Shown here piece after piece: positions 52,594 to 62,221 of a stretch of DNA of 64,000 nucleotides. The stretch comes from SAR324 cluster bacterium. Lineage in GTDB: Bacteria > SAR324 > NAC60-12. The stretch spans positions 62,001-126,000 of the forward strand of contig JANQJU010000089.1 of the NCBI GenBank assembly GCA_028281495.1, written 5' to 3'. The position numbers and the translations under genes were made by a program. Each line of letters starts with the position of its first letter. Positions within the stretch are counted from its first letter, which is position 1. Under the pieces are notes generated by a model. It was not told the origin of the DNA. It was given only the letters and a program-made list of their open reading frames with translations, and did no database searches.

Positions 52594-54408
52594 CTACAGT
52601 TCTGACCACTCTTCTTGAAGGTAGTTGATCTCGGTGGCGGTTCCGATTTGGAGTTCTTGGCACTGGTCGAGAGCTTCTTGAGTAAAGCCTCCAAGCGCGA
52701 GGATGGCTCCAAAAACTTGATGCTTCGGGTTCTGGGATTTGGCCCATTTCAGGGATTCGGCGAATCTTTCAACAACGGATAAACCGACGGGGGTTTTCGA
52801 TTTTTTGACTTCCACCAACAGCATTTTGTGGTTGCTGTCGGTGACCCAAACATCGATTTCTTTTTTTTCGCCAGCCGCTCCGACCGTGGACGACTTTTGG
52901 AGGATTCGGCGCAACTGCACGTTTTCAATGGTCAATTCGATGGATGACGCGTCGTGGAAATAGGTAGTCAATGCGAATTGTTTTCGATTGAGCATATCCA
53001 CCGCCAATTGCAGCTCCGCGATATGCCCGGCATGACGGTTCAAGATGCCTCGTAATGATTTGTTTTCGGTGATCAGTTTTTGCAGACGGAATTCGGCTCC
53101 ATCTTCCACATACAGTCCTTCGTATTCATCCCATTGATGCGAAAACCATTGGCGTAAAAAATGGGAAAACGTTCCATCCCTTAGCCCGAAATAGCGCAGG
53201 AACTCACGGCGTGCTTGAATGAGGTCGGCTTCCCGCATGATTTCAAGCTGTCTCAGTATTTCTGCTTGCGAGATATCAAGTTTGAGCCGCTCTTTGATTT
53301 GTTTGGGGATGAATTCCTCCTGATTGTTTTTGGTGAGGAATAACAGAATTTTCTTGGCATTGACCTGATTGATCTGTTTGAGCGTTTTTTCAAAATAGGT
53401 ACGCCATCCACCGGCCATTTCGGCACTAGGGCCAATTGTTTCGTATTGAACCGCACCTTCAACTCCTTGGCGTGTGGTGAGATCAAACTCACCCGAGTCG
53501 TTTTTCATCACGCAAGAGATGAAGTAGGGGTCCGCCCCTGTCATAGAATTGATGAGGAGGGCTGACTCGTTCGTAATCGGCTCACCGAAATAATCGGCGT
53601 AACGATAGACTGACTCTAATCCTTCTTCCTCGGTCAGAGAGGTTTGCATATGATGGCGTTTGAGCCGACCACCATCAAGGAACTCATCGATGACATTGAT
53701 GAGCCATCCCACATGAGATCCTGTCGCCAACATCGGAGCTACTTTTGATTCTGAGAGACTATGGAAGGTGCCGGGTACGGTGCGATTTTGATTGGTCATC
53801 GCTCTATCCACATGAACAAAGCGACCGAGATTTTGGAATTCATCAATGATCACCAGCACGGGACGTTGCAACGTCGCTGCAAACTCATGAGGCGCTCGTG
53901 TGGCGTAATCCCAGGATAAGTTGCTTCTTTCGTTGAGGCTGCCCGAAACTTTGGACGTGATTCTCTGAAGCAGTTCGAATTCTCTTTCATAGCCTGGTTC
54001 AGCTGGGAGATCTAAAATGTCTTTAAGAACGAGTGGGGTTCTACAAAGCTCACTGTTTCCTGTGAAAAACGAAATGACCTGGCTGACAAACGTTTCGATA
54101 TACCTTTTGCCCAAGTCCAACATCCAAACGTCTTTTTCATCGATCTCAATATAAAACGGAATCACGTGGCTGGGATTTTTGTGATCGTTTTGTCCAATAG
54201 ACCAAAGTTCATTAAACAACCGTTGCACAAACGCCGTCTTGCCCGATTTTTTACGGGCCAAGATACAGCGGGATTTCCCTAGTTTTTTGGGCATCATTTC
54301 GACCCAGCGGTGAAAATAGTCGAAGTCTTTTTTTCGTCCGACCAGCAAATCAGGATTGCCAATGCTTTCTTCGATGGGGGTTTGTAGCTCGATATTGTTC
54401 CAATCCAT
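52594..54408 (-). CDS. Third ATPase with C-terminal PD-(D/E)XK nuclease domain
   Basis: 604 residues. P-loop ILARKKSGKTAFVQRLF near residue 50 and Walker B PVLVIIDEFQNLGRF near 193, a winged-helix-like middle (GYNIDLTTRQ...; ISQAEILRQLEIMREADLIQ) and a C-terminal nuclease core GEKKEIDVWVTDSNHKMLLVEVKKSKTP (D...ExK). It is a different family from its two neighbours and is on the opposite strand, converging with the second one. The STAND-like architecture and nuclease domain fit a regulated defence protein, but no partner is visible. Confidence 0.8.
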   Translation of the reverse strand: MDWNNIELQTPIEESIGNPDLLVGRKKDFDYFHRWVEMMPKKLGKSRCILARKKSGKTAFVQRLFNELWSIGQNDHKNPSHVIPFYIEIDEKDVWMLDLGKRYIETFVSQVISFFTGNSELCRTPLVLKDILDLPAEPGYEREFELLQRITSKVSGSLNERSNLSWDYATRAPHEFAATLQRPVLVIIDEFQNLGRFVHVDRAMTNQNRTVPGTFHSLSESKVAPMLATGSHVGWLINVIDEFLDGGRLKRHHMQTSLTEEEGLESVYRYADYFGEPITNESALLINSMTGADPYFISCVMKNDSGEFDLTTRQGVEGAVQYETIGPSAEMAGGWRTYFEKTLKQINQVNAKKILLFLTKNNQEEFIPKQIKERLKLDISQAEILRQLEIMREADLIQARREFLRYFGLRDGTFSHFLRQWFSHQWDEYEGLYVEDGAEFRLQKLITENKSLRGILNRHAGHIAELQLAVDMLNRKQFALTTYFHDASSIELTIENVQLRRILQKSSTVGAAGEKKEIDVWVTDSNHKMLLVEVKKSKTPVGLSVVERFAESLKWAKSQNPKHQVFGAILALGGFTQEALDQCQELQIGTATEINYLQEEWSEL

Positions 54409-54696
54409 TTAAAGTCCTGTTCGATTGAGAAAATGAAGTAGCTTTTGGAAATGCGACTTTCTAACTCATAACAGAAACTAGAAGTTTATAAAGATATAGC
54501 AAAGATATAGCTAGGCACGACGCAGGTCTGTCGCCTCCAACAAATAATAAGGAGTTCAAGAGGCCTCCCCGACAACATGGATCGGTAGCCTATCTCGTTG
54601 AAGTGCGTATATAAGAAAACTGGCAACGGAAAGGGTTGTAGCCGATCTGACTAGGATGAAATCTGTTCGGTTAAATTTTGAGTGATTGGGGTGTAC

Positions 54697-55938
54697 ATGG
54701 AAAAATTCAAGAAGTTGTGGCGCATCGGAATCTTTTGGATCGCCTTTTTATGCCTGGAGGCGGCATCGGTCCAGGCTCAGCTTGTCCATCAGAGCGAGTT
54801 GGATGGCTATTTCTTAAGGTTGCAGGAAGAACAAGGATTTTCTGGAACCGTCTTGATTGCGGATGAAAATGGAATCCTTTTACAGAAGGGTTATGGCAAC
54901 ACAAATGAGGAAGAAAATGTTCCGATGACTGTGGATACTGTGCTTTTGGTAGGGTCGATCAGCAAACAATTTACGGCAGCTGCCATATTGCATCTGGAAG
55001 CTCAGGGGAAATTGAACGTGGCGGATCCGATCTCTCAATTCTTTCCCAACGCCCCCTTGGACAAAGCGGATATCACATTGCATCAATTGCTCACCCATTC
55101 CGCCGGATTCACCAGTGAGCACTTCGACGATGACCTCACTCCGATGAACAAACAACAGGCGTTATCTGCCATTTTTGCCTTAGAATTGGGCTTGGCCCCC
55201 GGTCAACAATACGAATATTCCAACACAGGGTACACTCTTTTGGCAGCAGTAATTGAGGAAGTTACAGGTCAATCGTACACGCGTTATCTGCACGATCAGT
55301 TCTTCAAACCTCTCGGGATGAACCAAACGGGCTTTTTCAATGATGATTGGAAGAATGAATCCGTGGCAAACGGCTACTGGAGCTTCATTGACAATGACAA
55401 ACCGTCAACATTTCCTGGACCGTATTGGGGGATTTTAGGCAACGGAGGGGTCATGTCAACGGTAGGAGATATGCACACCTGGTGGCAGGCTTTGAAAGCC
55501 CACAAAGTGCTCTCTCCTGAACAAACGGAAAAGATGTTCACACGGCATATATCCGAAGGGTGGGAGGATAGCTTCTATGGGTACGGTTGGGTGTTGACAG
55601 ACACAGAATACGGCCCTGCCATCTGGCATGATGGTGCAGGGCTTGGAGGCAGCGCGGAGTTTAGGATGTATACAAAAGAGGGGCTGATTCTCATCATCCT
55701 AAGCAATCGCATTAGTCTTTGCACCACGTTAGATATTATTCCGGTCGAACCTTGTTTTCCTGCTGGTGAAGCTTTGGAGCAGGTCGTTTCGAATATACAT
55801 GCGCGTGATTTTTCGCAATTGCCTCCCGCTCCACTTTCACCAGGAGTCGTATTTTGGGGAGTGATAGGTATGTTGGTGATGGCAGTTGGAGTCTTTTTAT
55901 ACGGGATCAAACATCGATTTTTTAGGTTGGAAGAGTAG
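54697..55938 (+). CDS. Exported serine hydrolase, class C beta-lactamase-like
   Basis: 413 residues from the ATG at 54697. A signal peptide ends ASVQAQ. Motifs: S-x-x-K in VLLVGSISKQFTAAAIL, Y-S-N in YEYSNTGYTLL, and H-D-G in WHDGAGLGGSAEFRM. A C-terminal helix (VVFWGVIGMLVMAVGVFLYG) anchors the protein in the membrane. Typical of the periplasmic serine hydrolase group (EstB/AmpC relatives); substrate unknown. It overlaps the convergent FBPase gene by 17 bp. Confidence 0.88.
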   Translation: MEKFKKLWRIGIFWIAFLCLEAASVQAQLVHQSELDGYFLRLQEEQGFSGTVLIADENGILLQKGYGNTNEEENVPMTVDTVLLVGSISKQFTAAAILHLEAQGKLNVADPISQFFPNAPLDKADITLHQLLTHSAGFTSEHFDDDLTPMNKQQALSAIFALELGLAPGQQYEYSNTGYTLLAAVIEEVTGQSYTRYLHDQFFKPLGMNQTGFFNDDWKNESVANGYWSFIDNDKPSTFPGPYWGILGNGGVMSTVGDMHTWWQALKAHKVLSPEQTEKMFTRHISEGWEDSFYGYGWVLTDTEYGPAIWHDGAGLGGSAEFRMYTKEGLILIILSNRISLCTTLDIIPVEPCFPAGEALEQVVSNIHARDFSQLPPAPLSPGVVFWGVIGMLVMAVGVFLYGIKHRFFRLEE

Positions 55939-57901
55939 TCTCTTTTTCCTGTAGCAAACCGGATTGGTAGGCATGAGCCAGCATTTGCAGTTCTTTGATT
56001 TGTTGAGTCAGTTGTTTTCCCAGATCGGTATTTTTGACCCGCATTCGAACCGGGTTCCTTTCTAAAATTTCGATGGGGCAATCCACATCCAATTCCTGTT
56101 CGATGGCTTTTTGAGTGGAATCAAATGTCGGGTGCGTGGCCAGCAAAAGCCCATAAGAATCATAAACCAATGTATACCCGGCAATGCCTGTTTTGGGTTG
56201 GTAAGCTTCTGCAAACCCCCCATCAATGACCACCAATTTTCCACCTCCTTTAACAGGACGCTCTCCTTTTTTGACCTTCACCGGGACATGCCCGTTAACG
56301 ATATGACCCATTTCCGAATCTAAACCAAACTCTCGCAAGATCTTACAAGCGACGTCATATTCGTTGCGCAGCCGGTAATACGGATTTCTCCGTTCTTCAT
56401 GAGTGCTGGGGTCGGCAATGAAATGTCGTTCAAAGGTGGCCATCTTATGTTTACCAAAGAGCGGAGAATTGGCTCCACACCACAGGTACCAAAGCATATC
56501 AACGCCCTTTTGTTTCAAGTCCAAATCGTCTGTTTCGAAATAGGCTTGCCTTGCAAAATAATCAAAGCGGTCCAATAACGCTCTTCCTGAAACGGTTTTT
56601 CCCTCCACTTCCGCTTCTTGAAACGAACCATCTTCCAGCATGGGAATGCAGCCGTGATACAACAAATTGCCATTGTAGGAACAATAAATGGATCCATGCG
56701 AATAAAGAAAACGGACATGTTTTTGAAGGGGTTCGCTGGTGGTAAAATTGAGTTTCAATTTTTCAATCACTTCTTGTTCTTTTTCACTCAATTCATAGGG
56801 GGAATCGGGATTGATGGTAGGGAAGTGAGTATCTGTTAAAGGATACGATTGGCCTCTGATTTGGATCGTGCCTTGGTCATAATCGATTTTGTCCAATAGA
56901 AGCTCTCCATCCATTTCAAATTGAGGGCATTTTTGAATCAACTGGCCTTCCAATTTAAACTGCAAAATAGTGATGGCCTTATGCATTTTTGCCATCAGCG
57001 CTTTTTCATTTTCGTCGGCTTTCTGATTCTTCGGTAATTTTGGGAAAAAAATATCACAGGGATCGTCTCCATAGCTATCCATCGCTAAAGAAATCAATGG
57101 AAGCAAACTGATTCGATAATGCTGCAAAGTATCCACGATTCCATAACGCAAGCACATTCTGATGGTATTGGCGATACAGGGTTCTCCCCCTACGGCCGCA
57201 CCCATCCAAAGAATATCGTGGTTGCCCCATTGAATGTCGATACTGTGATATTCCATCAATCGATCCATGATCAAATGTGCGCCGGGACCTCGATCATAGA
57301 TGTCTCCCACGATGTGCAGATGGGCGATGGCAAGGCGTTGAATCAACTGAGCTAATTCCACAATGATCGATTGGGCGCTCCCGGTCGAAATGACACTGTT
57401 CAAGAGACTTTGGTAATAGTTTTTCTTATTCTCAATGTGTTCTTGCTCATACAGCAATTCATTAAGAATGCTTCCCCATACCGGAGGAAGGGTTTGTTGA
57501 ACCCAAGCACGTGAATATTTTGAAGCCATTCCGCGCCCGACTCGAATCAACCGCCCGATTGTTTCATAATACCAAGTGTGCTTGTCGTCGACGGTTTGTA
57601 AAACCAGGGGGAGCTTTTGCTTGGGGTAATAAATCAAAGTGCCGAAACTCCGCTTTTCTTGTTGAGTCAGGGAATCTCCGAACGCATTTTCTATTTTTCG
57701 CCGAATCAACCCAGAGGCATGGTGCAGTACATGTTGAAACGCTTCGTATTCTCCATGAACGTCGGAAAGGAAATGTTCTGTGGCTTTGGGAAGATCTAGT
57801 TGTGCTTGGATCTGGATGATCGCGGTCGAAACACTCTGTAGGGTGGGGTATTGATTTGAGAGAAGTTTTAAATAGATGAGTTGATTCTGATCGATTTTCA
57901 T
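55922..57901 (-). CDS. fbp: Fructose-1,6-bisphosphatase, class III
   Basis: 659 residues, the usual size of class III (Firmicutes-type) FBPase. Metallophosphatase motifs FLSDVHGEYEAFQHVL, VGDIYDRGPGAHLIMDRL, WGNHDILWMGA and the conserved GHVPVKVKKGERPVKGGGK are all present. The enzyme dephosphorylates fructose-1,6-bisphosphate in gluconeogenesis and uses Mn2+. This class is typical of Firmicutes but also found in some Bacteroidetes and other phyla. Confidence 0.95.
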   Translation of the reverse strand: MKIDQNQLIYLKLLSNQYPTLQSVSTAIIQIQAQLDLPKATEHFLSDVHGEYEAFQHVLHHASGLIRRKIENAFGDSLTQQEKRSFGTLIYYPKQKLPLVLQTVDDKHTWYYETIGRLIRVGRGMASKYSRAWVQQTLPPVWGSILNELLYEQEHIENKKNYYQSLLNSVISTGSAQSIIVELAQLIQRLAIAHLHIVGDIYDRGPGAHLIMDRLMEYHSIDIQWGNHDILWMGAAVGGEPCIANTIRMCLRYGIVDTLQHYRISLLPLISLAMDSYGDDPCDIFFPKLPKNQKADENEKALMAKMHKAITILQFKLEGQLIQKCPQFEMDGELLLDKIDYDQGTIQIRGQSYPLTDTHFPTINPDSPYELSEKEQEVIEKLKLNFTTSEPLQKHVRFLYSHGSIYCSYNGNLLYHGCIPMLEDGSFQEAEVEGKTVSGRALLDRFDYFARQAYFETDDLDLKQKGVDMLWYLWCGANSPLFGKHKMATFERHFIADPSTHEERRNPYYRLRNEYDVACKILREFGLDSEMGHIVNGHVPVKVKKGERPVKGGGKLVVIDGGFAEAYQPKTGIAGYTLVYDSYGLLLATHPTFDSTQKAIEQELDVDCPIEILERNPVRMRVKNTDLGKQLTQQIKELQMLAHAYQSGLLQEKETTLPT

Positions 57902-57969
57902 TGGGTCCCTTTCCTTTTACAACGGCCTAAAAAAAACGAATCGTGATAAGCACATAAAATCCATCAAGT

Positions 57970-58839
57970 TCACACCGAAGTATGCGGGGGGAACTCTCGG
58001 AGGTCATCTAAAAATCTGGGTTTTTGTGCGGTCCAACCAAAATCGTTCATCGCTTTTTGACCACTCAGCCACAGATTAGAAGATAACAAGTTCGACCAAA
58101 ATGCTCCCCAGTCTCCGGTGACTTGCGAAGAGGTCGCGGATTCCGAAACGGTACCTTCTCCTAAAATGGTAGCAATCCCTTCAGAGACTTCCTGCATGGA
58201 ATAATCGTGAGTTACAGCGTTGTAAATGCCTCCTTGTCGCTTGGATTCCAAGGCCAATGCCACCAATTGTGCCAAATCGTCAACATGGACTGCCGACCAC
58301 CGCTGGTTTCCATCTCCAATATAACGGGCTTTGCCGTGTTTTTTCGCATCTGCCCACAGAAAACTCGGGGTAGCTCCTCCTCGGCGACCATATAAGATCC
58401 CTGCTCCCCGAAAGACGTACCCGCGGCTTATCGCTTGGAGGGCTTCTTGCTCAAGGGAGGGTAAACCTGCAACCATCGGATCGGGATCCAAAGGAAATTC
58501 CTCAGTGGCAGGATGCTCGGAACCGGTATCCCCATAGACCGAGGAACCGCTGATGTACACAAGCGATTGAATCGACTTCGCCTGCTTTAACAGGGTTAAT
58601 GCTTTCGAGGTAGTGGTCCCATCCGCAGAAGACGCAAAGACAATCGCATCATGGCTGCCGATGATGGGAAGCAAGTCCTTAAAGTTTTCCATTGTGCCTG
58701 CAATGGTCGCGGCTGGTATTTTCAGTTTGGCGACACTCGTGGGCCGCACAATTGCTGTGACCGGATGCTTCCTTTGTAACAGACATTCGCCGATGGCGTT
58801 GCCAATCCATCCTGTTGCTCCGAACAATACAATTTTCAT
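57970..58839 (-). CDS. NAD(P)-dependent epimerase/dehydratase-like protein
   Basis: 289 residues from the ATG at 58839 (GAGAGGAAACG upstream). Rossmann start MKIVLFGATGWIGNAIGE (GxxGxxG), VYISGSSVYGDTGSEHPATEEFPLDP and RGAGILYGRRGG, with SAVHVDDLAQLVALALE. Short-chain epimerase-like NAD(P)-binding proteins of this type act on sugars or as saccharopine-like reductases; the substrate is unknown. The usual YxxxK is not obvious (VYGD at the position), so catalytic activity is uncertain. Confidence 0.82.
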   Translation of the reverse strand: MKIVLFGATGWIGNAIGECLLQRKHPVTAIVRPTSVAKLKIPAATIAGTMENFKDLLPIIGSHDAIVFASSADGTTTSKALTLLKQAKSIQSLVYISGSSVYGDTGSEHPATEEFPLDPDPMVAGLPSLEQEALQAISRGYVFRGAGILYGRRGGATPSFLWADAKKHGKARYIGDGNQRWSAVHVDDLAQLVALALESKRQGGIYNAVTHDYSMQEVSEGIATILGEGTVSESATSSQVTGDWGAFWSNLLSSNLWLSGQKAMNDFGWTAQKPRFLDDLREFPPHTSV

Positions 58840-58936
58840 CGTTTCCTCTCTTTCGCTTAAAGGTCCGTTGTTACATTGTTGCACGAGATTTCGATATCAG
58901 TCTGAAAGCGATAATAACAGGAATAAGGAGAACGTG

Positions 58937-59692
58937 TCATTCAACTCCAGGCGGGATTTCTCCCGGTAACCATTTATTGTAGATCTGGTTGAAAGTTCCA
59001 TCGCGTTTCATGGTATCGAGGGTGTGTCGGAGTTGTTTCACCGTCGATTCTGGAACCCCTTTGGACAATGCCAGATAGAGTTTCAAGGTTCGAAAGGTAT
59101 GTTGTTTCTGAATATCATTCGTGTTGATCTGTAACTCATCGATGAGTTGATTAAAAACGAGGTTCACCCCTGCGACGGCATCCAGCCGACCCACCATCAG
59201 CATCTTGAGATTTAAAGAATTGTCTCTGTTGGAATACAACTTGGTGAAACCGTGTGTTTTCAGGAATTCTTCATTGGAAGAGGCAAACTGGGTTCCAATG
59301 GAGTAGTCTTTGGCTTGTTCTAAGTTGGAAATGACGAGGTTGGAATCGGATTTCGTATAAAAACTGGATTGTGCAATCACCAGAGGACCGACCCAATGAA
59401 ACAAGGAATCTCGCTGTTCGGTCCATGTGGTTCCAAACAATGCACCGTTGTTTTTTGCTTTGGTGTAGCGCAGTGCTCTGGCCCACGGGAAAACATGTAT
59501 TTTATTGGTTGACTGATTCCGGTTTAGCATTTCCTGTACGATTTCCACGGCAAGCCCTTTCGCTTTGTTGCCGTCTCGATACGAAATCGGGGGAAATTCC
59601 TCGGTCATGAATTGCAAGTCGTCAATCGTTTGAGCCAACCCAAACGGGACCAATGAACCTAAAAGCAAAACTACAAAGAAAACCTTTTTCAT
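58937..59692 (-). CDS. Orphan periplasmic solute-binding protein, family 3
   Basis: 251 residues from the ATG at 59692 (GGAGG five bases upstream). Signal peptide ends FGLAQT. Body: MTEEFPPISYRDGNKAKGLAVEIVQEML, HVFPWARALRYTKAKNNGALFGTTWTEQR, DTMKRDGTFNQIYNKWLP. Its layout matches the protein at 22190-22945 (same W-A-R-A/AR-Y sequence in the domain linker). No transporter genes are adjacent. Confidence 0.85.
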   Translation of the reverse strand: MKKVFFVVLLLGSLVPFGLAQTIDDLQFMTEEFPPISYRDGNKAKGLAVEIVQEMLNRNQSTNKIHVFPWARALRYTKAKNNGALFGTTWTEQRDSLFHWVGPLVIAQSSFYTKSDSNLVISNLEQAKDYSIGTQFASSNEEFLKTHGFTKLYSNRDNSLNLKMLMVGRLDAVAGVNLVFNQLIDELQINTNDIQKQHTFRTLKLYLALSKGVPESTVKQLRHTLDTMKRDGTFNQIYNKWLPGEIPPGVE

Positions 59693-59803
59693 TTTTCCTC
59701 CAATGCCTTCCATTTCCCGCCTTCAAAAGAAATACTTGGCAACCAACGGTTCAATACAAATATGGAACCCAAATATACAGCCCAAATGTAAATTCGCAGT
59801 TTG

Positions 59804-60691
59804 TTATAAAGTTTGCCCCGTTCCTCGTTGTGTGACGGAGACCCTCCAAAATTGATCATCATAATACCGTTCGAAAGGCAACACTCGATGCTTTTCTCGA
59901 AAGGGTTCCATTTGACGCATCACATTAAATCCGCCTCCCGATATCACTCGATCCACCCACGGAAATAAGGAAGTTGCAGGGTAAACCTCGATCCATTCAA
60001 AGGCTTCAGGTAGATCCCAGCAGGGTTTCGGAGTGCATAGCCAAACCCGAGGGTTTACCGCTTCCAGTCGAATCATGCCTTGAGTGTAATCGATCAAGGT
60101 TTCGACCTCTTCCTGTTCCCCGGAATGCACAATCAACCAGAGGAGATTGCACCGATCTTGCTGGTGTTGCATCAATTGTTCCTGCAACGACGTTGGTAAT
60201 GAATATACAGGATCTGTCAACTCAAGAGGAATCCATTGTTTTGAAACTCGTTGCAGATACACCTGATGGTCTGATTCAAGAGGTTCTAAATAATAGGTCT
60301 TAGTGAACGATAGGGTCGAAGTCGAATTGGAAAGCATGGATGTATAACGATTCCAGTTGAGATGTCGAGCCACATGATACCAAGGGATCTCTTCAGCGAG
60401 TTCGATCTGAGCAAACTCTCCGACCATTCCCATTGGAAAAGTATCGATAAACAAGGCTGTAGGTTTTTGTTGTCGCAAGACGTTTTGTAGCCACTCACAA
60501 TAATCGGTTGGATTTTCGGCCGGACCTGGCGGCACTGAAGCAATTTGCCAATGAGAAGGTATCCACGGGGGAGTTGCAAATGGGGATGCCGTCAATAGCA
60601 ACACAGGATCGTTGAATTGTAACGTGTGTTGCACGGCACGCGCTCTTGTTAGATGGCCTAGCCCCCCGCCCATGGCATAATAAGCAATCAT
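59804..60691 (-). CDS. GT-B-like glycosyltransferase/unknown UDP-sugar protein
   Basis: 295 residues from the ATG at 60691, overlapping the upstream glycosyltransferase stop by 4 nt. N-terminus MIAYYAMGGGLGHLTRARAV carries the GGGxGH loop of MurG-like GT-B enzymes, and the C-terminal part has the VDRVISGGGFNVMRQMEPFREKHRVLPFERYYDDQ stretch that in GT-B enzymes binds the donor. Probably transfers a sugar in the same pathway as its neighbours; the acceptor is unknown. Confidence 0.65.
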   Translation of the reverse strand: MIAYYAMGGGLGHLTRARAVQHTLQFNDPVLLLTASPFATPPWIPSHWQIASVPPGPAENPTDYCEWLQNVLRQQKPTALFIDTFPMGMVGEFAQIELAEEIPWYHVARHLNWNRYTSMLSNSTSTLSFTKTYYLEPLESDHQVYLQRVSKQWIPLELTDPVYSLPTSLQEQLMQHQQDRCNLLWLIVHSGEQEEVETLIDYTQGMIRLEAVNPRVWLCTPKPCWDLPEAFEWIEVYPATSLFPWVDRVISGGGFNVMRQMEPFREKHRVLPFERYYDDQFWRVSVTQRGTGQTL

Positions 60692-61818
60692 TGTTGTACC
60701 GATTGAAACACTTCGCAATATCGCTCCACCTCACGTTGGGGAGTGAGTTGCTGTATGAGGATTTGGCACTGTTGTCCCAAATGTTTGCGAGATTCAACAG
60801 TTGTTTCAGATGCTTGGGTGAGTGCATAACGACACTCGTGCTGATCACCCGGAGCAAAGAAAAATCCGTGCTCTGCTTCTCTTAAGAAGTCTCCCATCCC
60901 ATCCACTGTCGAAGCCAGAAACGGAATACCAAGTGCCCCAGCTTCAAGCATGACATTGGGCATTCCATCATAAAACGACGGGATTGCCACCCAATCGCAA
61001 GCTAGATAATAAGGCAACAATTCATCGCGATCTTTGAAAGGTTGGCAATGAATGTTGAGGCCTTCTGGATGCTCCTCAATCCACTGGGAAACACTGGCAT
61101 CCCAATCGCCGACACAAAGAATAAAAAGTTGATCGGCGATTCCCGACCGCAACAACGTTTCTAAAAAGAAGATCACTCCCTTTTTGCGTTTGAGCTGCCC
61201 AAACAATCCAATCACTTGCCGAGACCCGATATGCTGTGACTCACGCCACTGCTGAGCATTATCATGATGAGAGGGTAACGCCTGCCATTCTTCCAAGTCG
61301 ATGCCATTGGGAATCCAAGAGACTGCTAAATCCAGATATAAAGCCTTCAGTTTGGATACTTTCTCTTGGCTCACCACACAAACATGATTGGAACGTTGCA
61401 ACGCCTGATGGAGCACCTCTGACCGTCGAGGCAAAAATAAGCTGAGATCCATATCGTTCCCCCGTAGCAGAGTCACTAATGGTTTTGCCAACCACGCGGC
61501 ATAAACGGGGCCTGCTATGAGGGCATGCTGTCCACCAAACACCACCACGTGAGTCCATTGATCGCGTTGAGGGTCGCGGGATAATTGAGTCCAGAACACA
61601 TTCATTGCATGAGCCGGATCGTCTTCAAGGGGGCAATGGAAATGGCGACCGTGGTCTTGATGTTCGAGCGAACGAGTAAAACGATTGGGAGGAAAATGCA
61701 CCACATCCACGGTCACTCCTGATCGTCGCAGGTGATAAACCAATCGATCACAGGATTGTGCCATACCACCTCGGCTTGGTGGGTAATGGTCCGTTAGCCA
61801 CAATAGATGGAAACCCAT
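60688..61818 (-). CDS. Glycosyltransferase family 4
   Basis: 376 residues. N-terminal LLWLTDHYPPSRGGMAQSCDRLVYHLRRSG, C-terminal GLFGQLKRKKGVIFFLETLL, VAIPSFYDGMPNVMLEAGALGIP (the E-x7-E signature) and DGMGDFLREAEHGFFFAPGD. GT-B retaining transferase using a nucleotide sugar donor. Start at 61818, 2 nt after the Cys-rich gene. Part of the 59.8-64 kb operon. Confidence 0.92.
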   Translation of the reverse strand: MGFHLLWLTDHYPPSRGGMAQSCDRLVYHLRRSGVTVDVVHFPPNRFTRSLEHQDHGRHFHCPLEDDPAHAMNVFWTQLSRDPQRDQWTHVVVFGGQHALIAGPVYAAWLAKPLVTLLRGNDMDLSLFLPRRSEVLHQALQRSNHVCVVSQEKVSKLKALYLDLAVSWIPNGIDLEEWQALPSHHDNAQQWRESQHIGSRQVIGLFGQLKRKKGVIFFLETLLRSGIADQLFILCVGDWDASVSQWIEEHPEGLNIHCQPFKDRDELLPYYLACDWVAIPSFYDGMPNVMLEAGALGIPFLASTVDGMGDFLREAEHGFFFAPGDQHECRYALTQASETTVESRKHLGQQCQILIQQLTPQREVERYCEVFQSVQQ

Positions 61819-61820
61819 GA

Positions 61821-62213
61821 TCAGCTATCCATCAAACCGGCAGAATCGATATCTCCGTCCAGCGAGTCCTGGGCGACGTCATCAAATCCGCGAAAATCGT
61901 AATCATCGTAATAGGCGTCGGGGGTGGCCCAGTAAATGGGGTCGTATATGTGGCGAGTGTAATAGTCATGACGAAGGTTAAACAGCGTGAGTTCCGTCAA
62001 TGTTCCCCAACGATCCTCATGCCACTCTTGGGATTTAGCATGGCATTCTAAACACACAACAGGTGCTTCGGGCGGACTTTTTTTTGAGGCAACATTGGCT
62101 TTCACGCTGTGTTCCTCACACACCCAGCGTTGGCACTGCATGCATTGTTGCGAGGCAGAGTTACCACAGGGGCGTAATGTGAAAAAACCACGTTTGACTG
62201 CGCAATGGGCCAT
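61821..62213 (-). CDS. Cys-rich zinc-binding protein of unknown function
   Basis: 130 residues. Cys16, Cys24, Cys27, Cys32, His35, Cys54, Cys57 and His58 form a B-box or treble-clef-like zinc-site pattern (CxxC...C..H...CxxCH) in the first 60 residues; the C-terminus is acidic and rich in Asp and Tyr (YYDDYDFRGFDD). I do not recognise a named family. It lies between two glycosyltransferase genes and the membrane-protein gene, 8 nt from the latter. Confidence 0.6.
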   Translation of the reverse strand: MAHCAVKRGFFTLRPCGNSASQQCMQCQRWVCEEHSVKANVASKKSPPEAPVVCLECHAKSQEWHEDRWGTLTELTLFNLRHDYYTRHIYDPIYWATPDAYYDDYDFRGFDDVAQDSLDGDIDSAGLMDS

Positions 62214-62221
62214 GAAGTCTC

